From positions 1-42,754 of the forward strand of contig JABCZW010000021.1 of the NCBI GenBank assembly GCA_013289475.1: a stretch of 42,754 nt of DNA, written 5' to 3'. The stretch comes from Bacteroidota bacterium. GTDB taxonomy: Bacteria > Bacteroidota > Bacteroidia > JABEUT01. Positions 24,494-34,400 of the stretch are shown here, in pieces. The position numbers and the translations under genes were made by a program. Each line of letters starts with the position of its first letter. The stretch's first letter is position 1. The notes beneath the pieces are model-generated. The model saw only the letters and a list, made by a program, of their open reading frames with translations. It made no database searches and was not told where the DNA came from.

Positions 24494-24748
24494 ATGAAAA
24501 TCAACAAAACAATTATTGCAGGAATTATGTTTGCAGCATTGAGTCTAAGCATAACATCAGTTACTAATGCTCAGGAAAAGGCAAAAGATCAGAAGACAAC
24601 AACAACGACTACTACGACTGAGAAAAATGACAGCGCAACTGTAAAGAAGTCGAGTAAGAAAATTGTAAAAACGAAACAAAATTCTGATGGCAGCAAGAAA
24701 ACAGTAAACACAACAACAAAAAGCACTGTAGAGACAGACAAAAAATAA
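24494..24748 (+). CDS. Small secreted Thr/Lys-rich protein
   Basis: The 84-residue protein has a signal peptide (1-26, ends VTNAQ) and a low-complexity mature part: a run of Thr (about residues 34-42) and Lys/Ser/Thr-rich sequence without Cys. It is probably disordered in the periplasm or outside the cell. I do not recognise the family; similar short polar secreted proteins are frequent in stress regulons of Bacteroidota. It has its own promoter (P7) and terminator (24771-24807), so it is a one-gene unit. Confidence 0.75.
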   Translation: MKINKTIIAGIMFAALSLSITSVTNAQEKAKDQKTTTTTTTTEKNDSATVKKSSKKIVKTKQNSDGSKKTVNTTTKSTVETDKK

Positions 24749-24770
24749 GACAATTGTTGGTAGATGGCGG

Positions 24771-24807
24771 AAAGCCACGAAAGGGTCTCGTAGAAATACG
24801 GGGCTTT
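24771..24807 (+). terminator. Rho-independent terminator of small secreted protein gene
   Basis: AAAGCC and CG pair with CG and GGCTTT (one bulged base on each side) around a long loop, followed by TTTTGTTTTA. Confidence 0.75.
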
Positions 24808-24860
24808 TTTGTTTTATATATTAAGCATTAGAATACTTAACGCTTACTTATCCCTAAGGC

Positions 24861-26006
24861 CTATATTACAGGATACGCCTGGGCTATCTTAGCACCCATT
24901 TTATAATGAACATTGTGTTGAGCATTAAAACATACATTGCTGGAAGATTCAAATAATAAAATAATATCGGAACCACCAAATTGAAAATACGACAACTCTT
25001 CTCCCTTACGAACAGTAACACCAACTTCAGCTGTTATAATTACTGAAGACACCTGGCACATACCAATTGGTAGCACGGCCACAAGGCCTATAGGCGTATC
25101 CAGAACTATTAATCCCCTTGTTTGTGCGAACTGATATCCGGGCGTATCAAAAGAGTCGAAACTTTTTTTGGGAGCTAAGGTATGTTTCCCAGAGCTACCA
25201 TCTATTGGTGTAGCCTCTACTTCCAAATATACCTGGCCCTGAATAACGCGCGCCTCTAATACCTTGCCACCTACAGGTGCATGCTGACGGTGATAATCTG
25301 TGGGACTAAGGTAAGAATGCATAAATAGTCCATTCTCAAAGCGGTTCTTATATGGGCTTCCTTCAAGCAATTCGCTTATTTTCCAATTCAAATTCTTAAC
25401 AGTCACATTAGAATCTTTTCTGATTTCCCAGTGCCCCCTGAATGTAGAATCCGCGGGCATTACAATTACTGACTGGTCTGCTATTGCTGCAATAGGGCGA
25501 AAACCAGGTTTAAAATGCCTTGCAAAAATCTGATTGAATGTTCCCCAACCACCATGAGGCCGGGTGTACTCTTTCATATTATAAGCTGGAGAATCATAGA
25601 AAGTTTGTTCTGATTCCTTTGTTAATGATTGTGTAGTATCAAGAAATTCGCCCATCGCATTAGCATAATATACCAGCCATCTGGAAAAAGGAGTAAGAGG
25701 AAGCGCTTTATCGTAGGGAATGACTTTATTTTGTAATGATAACATAGGTTCCTGATCTGCAATAAAATAGAATGCACTAAGATGATCATTGACATTTTGC
25801 CCGGAAGAGTTTTCCGTCGGAACCCAATATAAAAACTCATTAATCCAATTTAAATATTGTTCCAGAGTCTTAACATTATCTAAAAGTGGTACGTTCTTAG
25901 TATTGGCTCTTTTAATGGCTTTTTCAAAACAATCTTTCCAATTGTTTGTTTCTATCATTTTTATCAATACCTCTACAATAGGATGAAACTTTGTTTTAGT
26001 CAGCAT
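24861..26006 (-). CDS. Phosphatidylserine decarboxylase-like protein with PSDC N-domain (PsiD-type)
   Basis: The 381-residue protein has an N-terminal helical region (1-150) resembling the PSD-associated (PSDC) domain, with WVPTEN and TPFSRWLVYYANAMGEFLDT, then a PSD catalytic domain. Family motifs are FARHFKPGFRPI, HSYLSPTDYHRQHAPVGGKV and FQFGGSDIILLFE. The Ser of GGSD (S346) is the expected self-cleavage site that yields the pyruvoyl group. Canonical PSDs have LGST or GGST and lie in the membrane; this one lacks membrane segments and resembles the soluble PsiD-like amino-acid or amine decarboxylases found in fungi and some bacteria. The substrate is unknown. It is transcribed from P8, divergent from P9. 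Confidence 0.85.
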   Translation of the reverse strand: MLTKTKFHPIVEVLIKMIETNNWKDCFEKAIKRANTKNVPLLDNVKTLEQYLNWINEFLYWVPTENSSGQNVNDHLSAFYFIADQEPMLSLQNKVIPYDKALPLTPFSRWLVYYANAMGEFLDTTQSLTKESEQTFYDSPAYNMKEYTRPHGGWGTFNQIFARHFKPGFRPIAAIADQSVIVMPADSTFRGHWEIRKDSNVTVKNLNWKISELLEGSPYKNRFENGLFMHSYLSPTDYHRQHAPVGGKVLEARVIQGQVYLEVEATPIDGSSGKHTLAPKKSFDSFDTPGYQFAQTRGLIVLDTPIGLVAVLPIGMCQVSSVIITAEVGVTVRKGEELSYFQFGGSDIILLFESSSNVCFNAQHNVHYKMGAKIAQAYPVI

Positions 26007-26067
26007 ATTTTAAAATTATACGATTTATATTCATTTGGCTTTTCGGCGCCGTCATTTCTTCAGCTTG

Positions 26068-26131
26068 TAAAGATTCAGCCTTACAATGGAATAAATATTA
26101 CACTATACCATGAATAGATTTCATAATTCAC
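26068..26131 (-). promoter_or_regulatory. Regulon promoter P8 (PSD-like gene), weakest copy
   Basis: Minus strand: GTGAA (26131-26127), box A TATGAAAT (26125-26118), box B AGTGTAAT (26104-26097), 21 nt, -7 box AATCTTTA (26075-26068). All spacings equal those of P1-P7, but box A and the -7 box each deviate. The start codon lies 62 nt further on. Confidence 0.6.
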
Positions 26132-26151
26132 AGGTAGAGAGAAAAGGGTAT

Positions 26152-26215
26152 GTGAACAATGTAACTTATTCGTGAAATCATACAACTACTTGTTGAACAA
26201 TTGAGAACACCTTTG
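26152..26215 (+). promoter_or_regulatory. Regulon promoter P9 (small peptide and PD40-OmpA)
   Basis: Plus strand: GTGAA (26152-26156), box A AATGTAAC (26158-26165), box B CATACAAC (26179-26186), 21 nt, -7 box CACCTTTG (26208-26215). P8 and P9 face away from each other with 20 bp between their GTGAA elements. Confidence 0.85.
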
Positions 26216-26250
26216 TGTTTCAAAATTCATTAACCATAAAAACAAATTTT

Positions 26251-26430
26251 ATGAATCTGATCATCTACGCAATACTGCAATACAAATTGTTTTTGAAGGA
26301 AAGAAAAGAAGTCAAAAGAAAATATGGCAATAACTATAGAGAAGAGGACTATCTTTTTTATGATAATCCCGCGCATGAAGAGATATGCGTACCAATCAAA
26401 ACTAATATGATATTAAAAGAAAGCATTTAA
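26251..26430 (+). CDS. Small hypothetical protein
   Basis: The 59-residue product starts at ATG 26251 and is a charged helix (LKERKEVKRKYGNNYREED) followed by a Tyr/Asp-rich end. There is no signal peptide or recognised motif. A TTG at 26215 would lengthen it but lies within the -7 box of P9 and cannot be transcribed from it. It is the first gene after P9 and ends 19 bp before the OmpA gene, so it is probably translated. Function unknown. Confidence 0.6.
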   Translation: MNLIIYAILQYKLFLKERKEVKRKYGNNYREEDYLFYDNPAHEEICVPIKTNMILKESI

Positions 26431-26449
26431 TCCGGTAAATTAAAATTCT

Positions 26450-28471
26450 ATGAAAACTTTTTATTGCCTCTTTTTCATCTACCTGTTAAGCACTTCTTAC
26501 CTTAATGCACAAGGTAACAGCGAAAATTTTGAGAAAGATTTTAATTCTGCTGAAAAAATATTTAATAAAGTCTATCAAAATGGCAAAGATGAATCTTTAA
26601 CTTATTCAAAAGGAGGCTATTCAACTGCGCTACCCCTGCTCCTCAGCTTATATAAGGAGGACACGCTCAATATGAATGTTGCCTTTAAACTGGGCGTATG
26701 TTACCTAAGTTCAAAAAGGCACAGAGCTGAAGCTATAAACTATTTCAATAAAGCCATTACTGCGGCAACTAATAACTACGAAGGAACCTCCTATAAAGAA
26801 AAAAATGCACCATTAATAGCATACAAGTTCCTTGGCGATGCATACCATTTGAATTACCAGTTCGATAAAGCCATTGAGGTTTATGGGGAGTTTACAGACC
26901 ATATGACAAAAAATAAAAATACCGATAAAATATTGATCGATGAGGCCAACAGGAAAATAGAAATGTGTAAAAACGGTAAACTACTAATGGCCAATCCGGT
27001 AAAAGTAAAAATAGAAAACCTGGGCAGCAATGTAAATTCAATTTATGCTGATTATTCTCCGGTATTATCTGCCGATCAAAGCACTCTCTTTTTTACTTCG
27101 CGGAGAGAAGGCAGTACAGGCGGAATGAAAGATGATGAAGGTAATTTTTTTGAAGACATCTACATGTCCTCTAAAACCAAAACAGGCTGGTCGAAAGCTA
27201 TGAATGTGGGTGCACCTATTAATACCGATGGAAATGAGGCAACTGTTGGCCTTTCACCTGATGGACAGACAATTTTAATTTATAAGGACGATGATGGCGA
27301 TGGGAATATTTACAGTACTTCATTAAACGGAGATATGTGGAGCAAGCCTGTAAAGTTGAATGAAAACATAAATTCCAAATACTGGGAACCTAGCGCCTTT
27401 ATTTCGGCAGATGGAAGTACACTTTATTTTACAAGTAATAGGCCCGGTGGATATGGAGGCAGAGATTTGTATACAAGCAAATTATCACCCGAAGGCGATT
27501 GGGCAAAAGCTGTAAACATGGGTTCTGCTATAAATACCCCTTACGACGAAGATGCTCCTTTTATCCATCCTGATGGAAGAACGCTTTATTTCAGTTCTAA
27601 CGGACATAATACTATGGGTGGTTTTGATATTTTCACCAGCTTACTTTCTGACGATGGAACATGGTCGGAGCCATTAAATGTAGGTTACCCGATCAATACC
27701 CCTGATGATGATATTTACTATGTTGTGAGCCCTGATGGGCTGAAGTCGTATTTTACTTCTTTCCGCGAAGATGGGTTTGGAGAAAAAGACAATTATATGG
27801 CTACTTTTTTAGACAAAAAACAAACTCCGCTTACTTTAATAAAAGGCCTTGTAAACGATGAATCAGGTAACCCGGCGAAGGATGTAATTATTACAGTAAC
27901 TGATAATGTAACCGAACAAGTTGTAGGTGTCTATCATGCAAACAGCAAAACAGGTAAATTTCTTTTTATCCTTGTACCGGGTAAAAATTACAACATTACA
28001 TACCAGGCAAAAGATCATCTTTTCTATTCCGAAAACATGGAAATACCTAAAGAATCAAACTACTATGAGATAGACAAAGCTGTGGCGCTAAATCCAATTA
28101 CGGTTGGCTCCAAAATAGTACTAAACAATATTTTCTTTGATTTCGACAAAGCCACGCTACGTCCCCTCTCCAATGTTGAATTAAAAAATCTTTTAATGCT
28201 CATGAAAGGTAACCCAAATATGAAAGTAGAAATATCAGGGCATACCGATAGCAAAGGCAGTGAAGATTATAACCAGAAACTTTCAGAAGCGCGCGCCCAA
28301 TCGGTAGTAACCCACCTTATAGAGAATGGCATCAGTGCAGATAGAATGAAAGCCAAAGGATATGGCAAAACTATGCCGGCAGCGCCCAATAAAAATTCAA
28401 ACGGTACAGACAATCCTGAAGGGAGACAATTAAACCGGAGAGTGGAATTGAAGATTACCCAAATAAATTAA
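26450..28471 (+). CDS. TPR-PD40-carboxypeptidase-regulatory-OmpA protein
   Basis: The 673-residue protein has a signal peptide (1-20, ends LNAQ), TPR helices (about 25-180), five PD40 strands with motifs such as YFTSNRPGGYGGRDLYT and YFSSNGHNTMGGFDIFT (about 200-450), a carboxypeptidase-regulatory-like beta domain (about 460-545), and an OmpA peptidoglycan-binding domain (about 555-673) with FFDFDKATLRP, ISGHTDSKGSEDYNQKLSEARA and GRQLNRRVEL. This is the PorE-like layout: an outer-membrane or periplasmic link between peptidoglycan and T9SS or gliding components. It lacks a PorP/SprF neighbour, unlike the homologue at 12119-13906. It is in the P9 unit. Confidence 0.93.
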   Translation: MKTFYCLFFIYLLSTSYLNAQGNSENFEKDFNSAEKIFNKVYQNGKDESLTYSKGGYSTALPLLLSLYKEDTLNMNVAFKLGVCYLSSKRHRAEAINYFNKAITAATNNYEGTSYKEKNAPLIAYKFLGDAYHLNYQFDKAIEVYGEFTDHMTKNKNTDKILIDEANRKIEMCKNGKLLMANPVKVKIENLGSNVNSIYADYSPVLSADQSTLFFTSRREGSTGGMKDDEGNFFEDIYMSSKTKTGWSKAMNVGAPINTDGNEATVGLSPDGQTILIYKDDDGDGNIYSTSLNGDMWSKPVKLNENINSKYWEPSAFISADGSTLYFTSNRPGGYGGRDLYTSKLSPEGDWAKAVNMGSAINTPYDEDAPFIHPDGRTLYFSSNGHNTMGGFDIFTSLLSDDGTWSEPLNVGYPINTPDDDIYYVVSPDGLKSYFTSFREDGFGEKDNYMATFLDKKQTPLTLIKGLVNDESGNPAKDVIITVTDNVTEQVVGVYHANSKTGKFLFILVPGKNYNITYQAKDHLFYSENMEIPKESNYYEIDKAVALNPITVGSKIVLNNIFFDFDKATLRPLSNVELKNLLMLMKGNPNMKVEISGHTDSKGSEDYNQKLSEARAQSVVTHLIENGISADRMKAKGYGKTMPAAPNKNSNGTDNPEGRQLNRRVELKITQIN

Positions 28472-28808
28472 AATTTGGCGCTATAAAGTATTATGTGGCA
28501 TAGTATAAGTAAAACCTTACAAAAGGTACTTGTGTGAATATTTAAAGTACTATTTCCACTACAAACAGGCAGTTAGCCATAGTATTGACTATCAATGCTT
28601 CTGCAGCAGCTTCATATAACATGGAATTTCTATATCTCTTTACTAGTGTGGCCTCTGAGGGGGTGTAACAGCCTATTATAGAAGGAAGCGCTAAAAGTCC
28701 CTTCGAGACAAGCTAATCCCTGCATTTACCATTTCCGTATATATATTGTGATTATAAATATTCCCGTAATGGAATTTAATTTCTAAATTCACATAATTAT
28801 TACAGATT
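28472..28808. other. 337-bp intergenic region
   Basis: No reading frame of note. A weak hairpin (ACCTT/AAGGT, 28514-28527) may end the OmpA unit. There is no copy of the 64-bp promoter; GTGAA at 28532 is followed by boxes that do not fit. The promoter of the VWA gene was not located. Confidence 0.5.
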
Positions 28809-29903
28809 ATGCTTGGTTACAGATTTGGCAAATACAATAAACCTGACCAAAGTCCTTTCGATAAGCTTTTTGAGATTTTCAAGCAGCTTATTACTTATAC
28901 AAGCGGCGATTTCAATGAAGCCATTAGCTGGCTCACCGAATTGGATAAGGAATATAAATTAACCGAACCCGATTATGGTATTGGAGATTTTATACAAGAT
29001 CTTAAAGACAAAGGGTATATACGGGAGGAATCTCCCGGTTCTGGTGGTATTGCAATTACGGCTAAAACCGAACAATCTATAAGACAACAGGCCTTAGAAA
29101 AAATATTTGGCAAGCTAAAAAAAGGTAAATCAGGAAACCATAATACTAAATACACCGGCAACGGAGATGAGACCAGCAGCGATATACGCCCATTTCAGTT
29201 TGGTGATACACTCGACCAGATATCAATGCTGGAAAGCATGAAGAATGCACAGATAAATAATGGAATAAATAATTTCATGATCACCGAAAATGATTTAGAA
29301 GTAAAAGAAAAAGAGCATAAGACACAAACATCAACTGTACTGATGATTGATATATCTCACTCCATGATACTCTATGGAGAGGATAGGATTACTCCTGCCA
29401 AAAATGTGGCCATGGCATTGGCAGAACTTATTAAACGGAAGTATCCGAAAGATACACTCGATATTATAGTCTTTGGAGATGATGCATGGCAAATAGAAAT
29501 TAAGGACCTGCCCTATTTGCAGGTAGGCCCTTACCACACCAATACGGTGGCTGGAATAGAACTGGCTATGGATCTGTTACGAAGAAGAAAGAATGCGAAT
29601 AAGCAGATTTTTATGATCACTGACGGTAAGCCTACATGCTTAAAAGAAAATGGACAGTATTATAAGAATAGTTTTGGCCTCGACAGGAAGATCATCAATA
29701 AATGTTTAACCCTCGCTCAAAGTTGCCGCAGATTAAGAATACCCATCACTACATTTATGGTTACCGATGATCCTTACCTTCAGGAATTTGTTCACGACTT
29801 TACCGAAGCTAATAATGGTAAAGCTTTTTACACATCATTGAAAGGATTGGGAGATTATATTTTCGAAGATTTTGAAAGAAATAAGAAACGCAGTTTTAAA
29901 TAA
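28809..29903 (+). CDS. VWA-domain protein, partner of AAA+ ATPase
   Basis: The 364-residue soluble protein has an N-terminal helical part (1-170) and a von Willebrand A domain (about 172-350) with an intact MIDAS motif DISHS (D181, S183, S185), a Thr in HTNTVAGIEL and MITDGKPT. VWA proteins of this kind work with MoxR/ChlI-type ATPases as metal-dependent adaptors in complex assembly or metal insertion. It lacks a signal peptide or membrane segment, so it acts in the cytoplasm. The ATPase gene starts 10 bp downstream. The client of the pair is unknown. Confidence 0.9.
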   Translation: MLGYRFGKYNKPDQSPFDKLFEIFKQLITYTSGDFNEAISWLTELDKEYKLTEPDYGIGDFIQDLKDKGYIREESPGSGGIAITAKTEQSIRQQALEKIFGKLKKGKSGNHNTKYTGNGDETSSDIRPFQFGDTLDQISMLESMKNAQINNGINNFMITENDLEVKEKEHKTQTSTVLMIDISHSMILYGEDRITPAKNVAMALAELIKRKYPKDTLDIIVFGDDAWQIEIKDLPYLQVGPYHTNTVAGIELAMDLLRRRKNANKQIFMITDGKPTCLKENGQYYKNSFGLDRKIINKCLTLAQSCRRLRIPITTFMVTDDPYLQEFVHDFTEANNGKAFYTSLKGLGDYIFEDFERNKKRSFK

Positions 29904-29913
29904 ACAAACAGAT

Positions 29914-31398
29914 ATGAACACTTGTAAAACATTAGGGGAATTAAAAAAAGCTGGATACAAATCAAAAGGTATAAAGGATGAATTACGGGATAACCTGGTT
30001 GAGAAAATAAAAAAGAAAGAAAATGTATTTAAAGGCATTGTAGGTTTTGAAGACACTGTAATACCTGAGCTTGAAAGAGCTATACTATCTCGCCACAATA
30101 TTAATTTACTGGGTTTACGAGGACAGGCAAAAACAAGAATCGCCCGTCAGTTGACCGACCTGCTGGATGAATACATACCTATTGTAGAAGGAAGCGAATT
30201 AAATGATGACCCGCTGAATCCTATTTCGGGTTATGCAAAGAATAAAATAGAAGAACTAAAAGACAAAACACCAATTGCCTGGTTGCACCACACCGAAAGA
30301 TACGTTGAGAAATTGGCAACACCTGATGTATCTATGGCAGATTTAATTGGAGATGTGGACCCTATAAAAGCAGCCAATCTGCGCTTAAGTTATGCTGATG
30401 AACGTGTTATACATTACGGTATTATTCCGCGTAGTAACCGTTGCATATTTGTAATTAATGAATTGCCCGACCTGCAGGCCCGCATACAAGTTGCATTGTT
30501 TAATATTTTGCAAGAAGGAGATATACAGATAAGAGGATTTAAATTGCGGATTCCTTTAGACATTCAATTTATTTTTACCGCCAACCCCGAAGATTATACC
30601 AACAGGGGAAGTATTGTTACCCCTTTAAAAGACAGGATAGGAAGCCAGATATTGACCCACTACCCTAAGAGCATTGCATTATCTAAAAAAATCACTTCGC
30701 AGGAAGCTAAGTTGAGCCATCCTCAAAAACAAACGGTAGCAGTGGGCGACTTATTGGCAACATTGATTGAACGCATTGCATTTGAAGCACGCGAAAACGA
30801 ATTTGTCGATTCAAAGAGTGGTGTTTCAGCACGCTTAACTATTTCAGCTTATGAAAACCTGGTAAGTACGGCAGAACGGAGAATGTTATTAAATAACGAA
30901 GAAAAAACATTTGCACGAATTGTAGACTTGTTTGGTGTTATTCCTTCTGTCAATGGCAAAATAGAATTAGTTTATGAAGGCGAACAGGAAGGCGCCGCCA
31001 TTGTGGCGCGCAACTTACTAGGCAAAGCCATACGTAGTGAATTTTTACAGTGGTTCCCTGACCCGGGTAAATTAAAAAAGAAAAAAGAACCTAGCCCATA
31101 CCAGGCCATCATTAGCTGGTTTGGAGAAGGAAATACAGTCGATTGTTTATTCTTAGAAACCGATAAAGATTATACAAAAATACTGAACAATGTTCCGGGC
31201 TTGGGAGATTTGGTAGAATCATACATTCCTAAATTGAATAAAATAGAAAAACTGATAATGATGGAGTTTGCTCTGTTTGCTTTATCAGAGCATTCTTTAA
31301 TTGGCAAAAAGAGTTTAGAAAGAAGTGTTCAATTCCAGGACCTGTTAGGCTCTATGTTTTCTGAAAAGGATCTATTGACAGGAGAAGAAAATAATTAG
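29914..31398 (+). CDS. MoxR/ChlI-type AAA+ ATPase
   Basis: The 494-residue protein has Walker A GLRGQAKT (67-74), a Walker B-like FVINELPDL in which the usual Asp-Glu is Asn-Glu, sensor-1 FTANPED and an arginine-finger-type LKDRIG. The length and C-terminal extension exceed those of small MoxR proteins and resemble magnesium-chelatase-like ATPases. These work with a VWA protein as a two-part chaperone; the VWA gene is 10 bp upstream. ATG 29914 is chosen; a longer frame from 29872 overlaps the VWA gene and would add 14 residues. The client is unknown. A 7-bp hairpin follows (31430-31447). Confidence 0.88.
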   Translation: MNTCKTLGELKKAGYKSKGIKDELRDNLVEKIKKKENVFKGIVGFEDTVIPELERAILSRHNINLLGLRGQAKTRIARQLTDLLDEYIPIVEGSELNDDPLNPISGYAKNKIEELKDKTPIAWLHHTERYVEKLATPDVSMADLIGDVDPIKAANLRLSYADERVIHYGIIPRSNRCIFVINELPDLQARIQVALFNILQEGDIQIRGFKLRIPLDIQFIFTANPEDYTNRGSIVTPLKDRIGSQILTHYPKSIALSKKITSQEAKLSHPQKQTVAVGDLLATLIERIAFEARENEFVDSKSGVSARLTISAYENLVSTAERRMLLNNEEKTFARIVDLFGVIPSVNGKIELVYEGEQEGAAIVARNLLGKAIRSEFLQWFPDPGKLKKKKEPSPYQAIISWFGEGNTVDCLFLETDKDYTKILNNVPGLGDLVESYIPKLNKIEKLIMMEFALFALSEHSLIGKKSLERSVQFQDLLGSMFSEKDLLTGEENN

Positions 31399-31429
31399 AA
31401 TCCTACTACACTTTCTTATCCTTACTTCT

Positions 31430-31447
31430 ATCTTATTTGGATAAGAT
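31430..31447. terminator. Hairpin after AAA+ gene
   Basis: ATCTTAT pairs perfectly with ATAAGAT around TTGG. No T-run follows; terminator function is uncertain. Confidence 0.4.
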
Positions 31448-31487
31448 GGAAGTATTACATACATTCGGCATCAAATTTTAAAATCTC

Positions 31488-34400
31488 ATGAAGAAGTATA
31501 CTCTAATCCTGGTGGTTATTTCTTTGTTATTCTCTTTTAATCTTTCTGCACAAGATTGGAGAACAATGATGACTGATGCCAAGTACAATGTACATGATGT
31601 ACAAAAAGCATTTTATAAGTGGTATGCCACTCAACCCAAAAACAATAAAGCAAAAAGTACCACAGCAAAACCGGGCGATGACGAAGAAGAGACCAATGGA
31701 GCTTATACATTATTTAAACGCTGGGAATGGTTTTATGCACAACGTACATTCCCTTCAGGTAACAGGCCTAACGCAGCTTTACTTGAAAAAGAATACAACA
31801 ACTACCTCGCCGACCTTAACAACAAAAAAAGCACCAAACGTACCGAAGCCACATCGAGCTGGAATTATATAGGCAGCATTGGAGATTCTAATTTAGCAGG
31901 TGTTGGTAGGGTAAACCATGTAAGGTTTATGCCAGGGAACACCAATACTATATTTGCATGTACCCCTTCCGGGGGGCTTTGGAAAACCACCAATGGAGGA
32001 GCAAGCTGGACAACCAATACCGATCATTTAATAGACCTAGCGGTAGATGATATTGCCATTAATCCACTTAATACTAATGTGCAATATATTGCCATGGGTG
32101 ATGGAGACGGAGGATATGCAGGATCTACACCTAGTACGGTAGGTGTTTTAAAAACTACCGATGGAGGAAATACATGGAACCCCACCGGACTGTATTTACA
32201 ATTACCTTCAACAGGGCCATCGGCTACTACTATTCAGCAATTATTGCTTAGCCCTAAAGATACTTCAGTAATTTTTGCAGCATCTACTGTAGGGTTATAT
32301 TATTCTTCTAATAGTGGTCAACTATGGACCAATGTTATTCCTGGTCATGATATACGCGATGTTGAATTTATGGCAAATCACACCGATGTTGTATTTGCTT
32401 CCGGTTTCGACGGAACATTCTGGCGTTCGAATAACTACGGGACATCATTTACACAAATTACAGGTGGGTGGAATTCGGGAGACAGGCTTGAAATAGGCGT
32501 TACTCCTGCCGATTCGCAATATGTATACATTTTAGCTGGTGTTGTAAAAGCAGGTGGTTTCGATGGAATATATTTATCCACCGACGGAGGAAATACTTTT
32601 AATGCACAATCTACCAGTGCCTTATCGGTAAACCCAATGGGCTGGAATAATAATGGCAGTGATAAAGGAACAGGACAAGCATGGTACGATTTATCTATTG
32701 CAGTTTCTCCTACCAATAAGGATAGCCTGTTAATTGGCGGAGTTGATATTTGGGCATCGGCTAATGCTGGTGTTAGCTTCGGGAAGAAAGATATTACTTC
32801 ATGGAACAACAACCCTTATGTACATGCCGATATACATCATATAAATTTTGAACCAGGTGGTGGAAAATACTTTATTGTGGGATGCGATGGAGGTGTATTT
32901 AAAGTTCAACTTCCAGTTACCACCGCTACAACTTTAGACCTTAATAATAACCTGAGTATTGCCCAACAATATGGAATAGGTAATTCTCAGCTAACCTCTT
33001 CATTATTCTTAACAGGATGGCAGGATAATGGTACCAATCAATCTGCTGCAAGTAGTACCTCCTGGTCGCAAGTAGTTGGCGGAGACGGAACTTTATGTTT
33101 TATTGATTACACTAATGACAATAACCAATATGCTTCTTATCCAATGGGCTCATTATATGCCAATATTGGCGGCACGGGTTTTGGTTCAATAACAACAGGC
33201 TTACCTAATACCGGTCCATGGGTTACTGAGTTTTTAGAAGATCCGGCTACACCTAATACTATTTATTGTGGCTTCTCTGATGTTTACCAGTCAACCAACC
33301 AGGGCAACAACTGGGTACAGAAAAGTACCTGGGGTGGTGCCGATAGCTTGAGTGAAATTTCTGCCATAGCAATTGATTCATCAAACAATAATAATGTTTA
33401 TGCGGGCGGGTATGACTCTTTAGGAACAAGCATCATAGAATTTACTTCGAACATAAATGTGGGTACACCTACATGGACAAATATTACAAACGGATTACCT
33501 GCTAACAGCGCAGCATTAAGTGCTATAGCTGTTAATACTAAAAACCCTGCACAGGTATGGGTTACATTCTCAGGATACAATGACAGCGTTAAGGTATTTT
33601 ATTCGGCCAACGGAAACACTGCAACACCTACATGGACAAATATATCTGCAGGATTACCTAACTTACCTGTGAATTGCATTCTCTATGAAAGTGGCACTGC
33701 AAATGGCATATACATTGGCATGGATTGTGGAGTTTATTACAGAGATACTATTACTAAAGGCTGGGTAAACTACAGTGCAGGTTTACCAAACGTAGTTGTA
33801 TTACAGTTAGCCATGTTTAACCCAACACATACATTAAGAGCCGCTACTTTTGGCAGAGGAACATGGGCAACACCACATTGGACTCCTCCTACTGTGGCAC
33901 CTACAGCTATGTTTACAGCATACCCTACCACCTATTGCATACACGATACCGTGCAGTTTACCGACTCTTCTTCGGGCCAGCCTACCAGTTGGGCATGGAC
34001 ATTCCAGAATGGGAATCCGGCAACGTCAACAATGCAAAACCCTGTCGTGGTTTATTCCACCGCAGGTACGTATTCTGTTTCATTAACGGCAACTAACGCA
34101 ATAGGTAATAATTCGCTTACAAAAACAGGATACATAACAGTAAATCCTGATCCGGCTAAGCCAGTTATTACACAAGCGCTGCAAGTACTTACATGCAATA
34201 CATCTGCATCTTCATATCAATGGTTTTATACTGGTACACCAATAGCAGGTGCCACATCAAGTACCTATACCCAATCTCCATCTTTACCATTCGGAGTTTA
34301 CTCTGTAATAATTACTAACCAATATGGTTGTTCGTCAGATACAGGGGCATTTACGGTAACTGCGGTTTCAGGTATAAATGAAATTTCATTGAACACTGAA

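Noticed and set aside
24557..24778. Cys-rich open frame opposite the small secreted protein
   Set aside because: It is the shadow of Thr/Lys codons and lacks a plausible start context.
28532..28620. Possible tenth regulon promoter (GTGAA with AT-rich boxes)
   Set aside because: Box A (ATTTAAAG) and box B (ACAAACAG) miss the conserved TAAY ends, and no TTTG follows at the fixed distance. It lies over 180 bp from the next gene.
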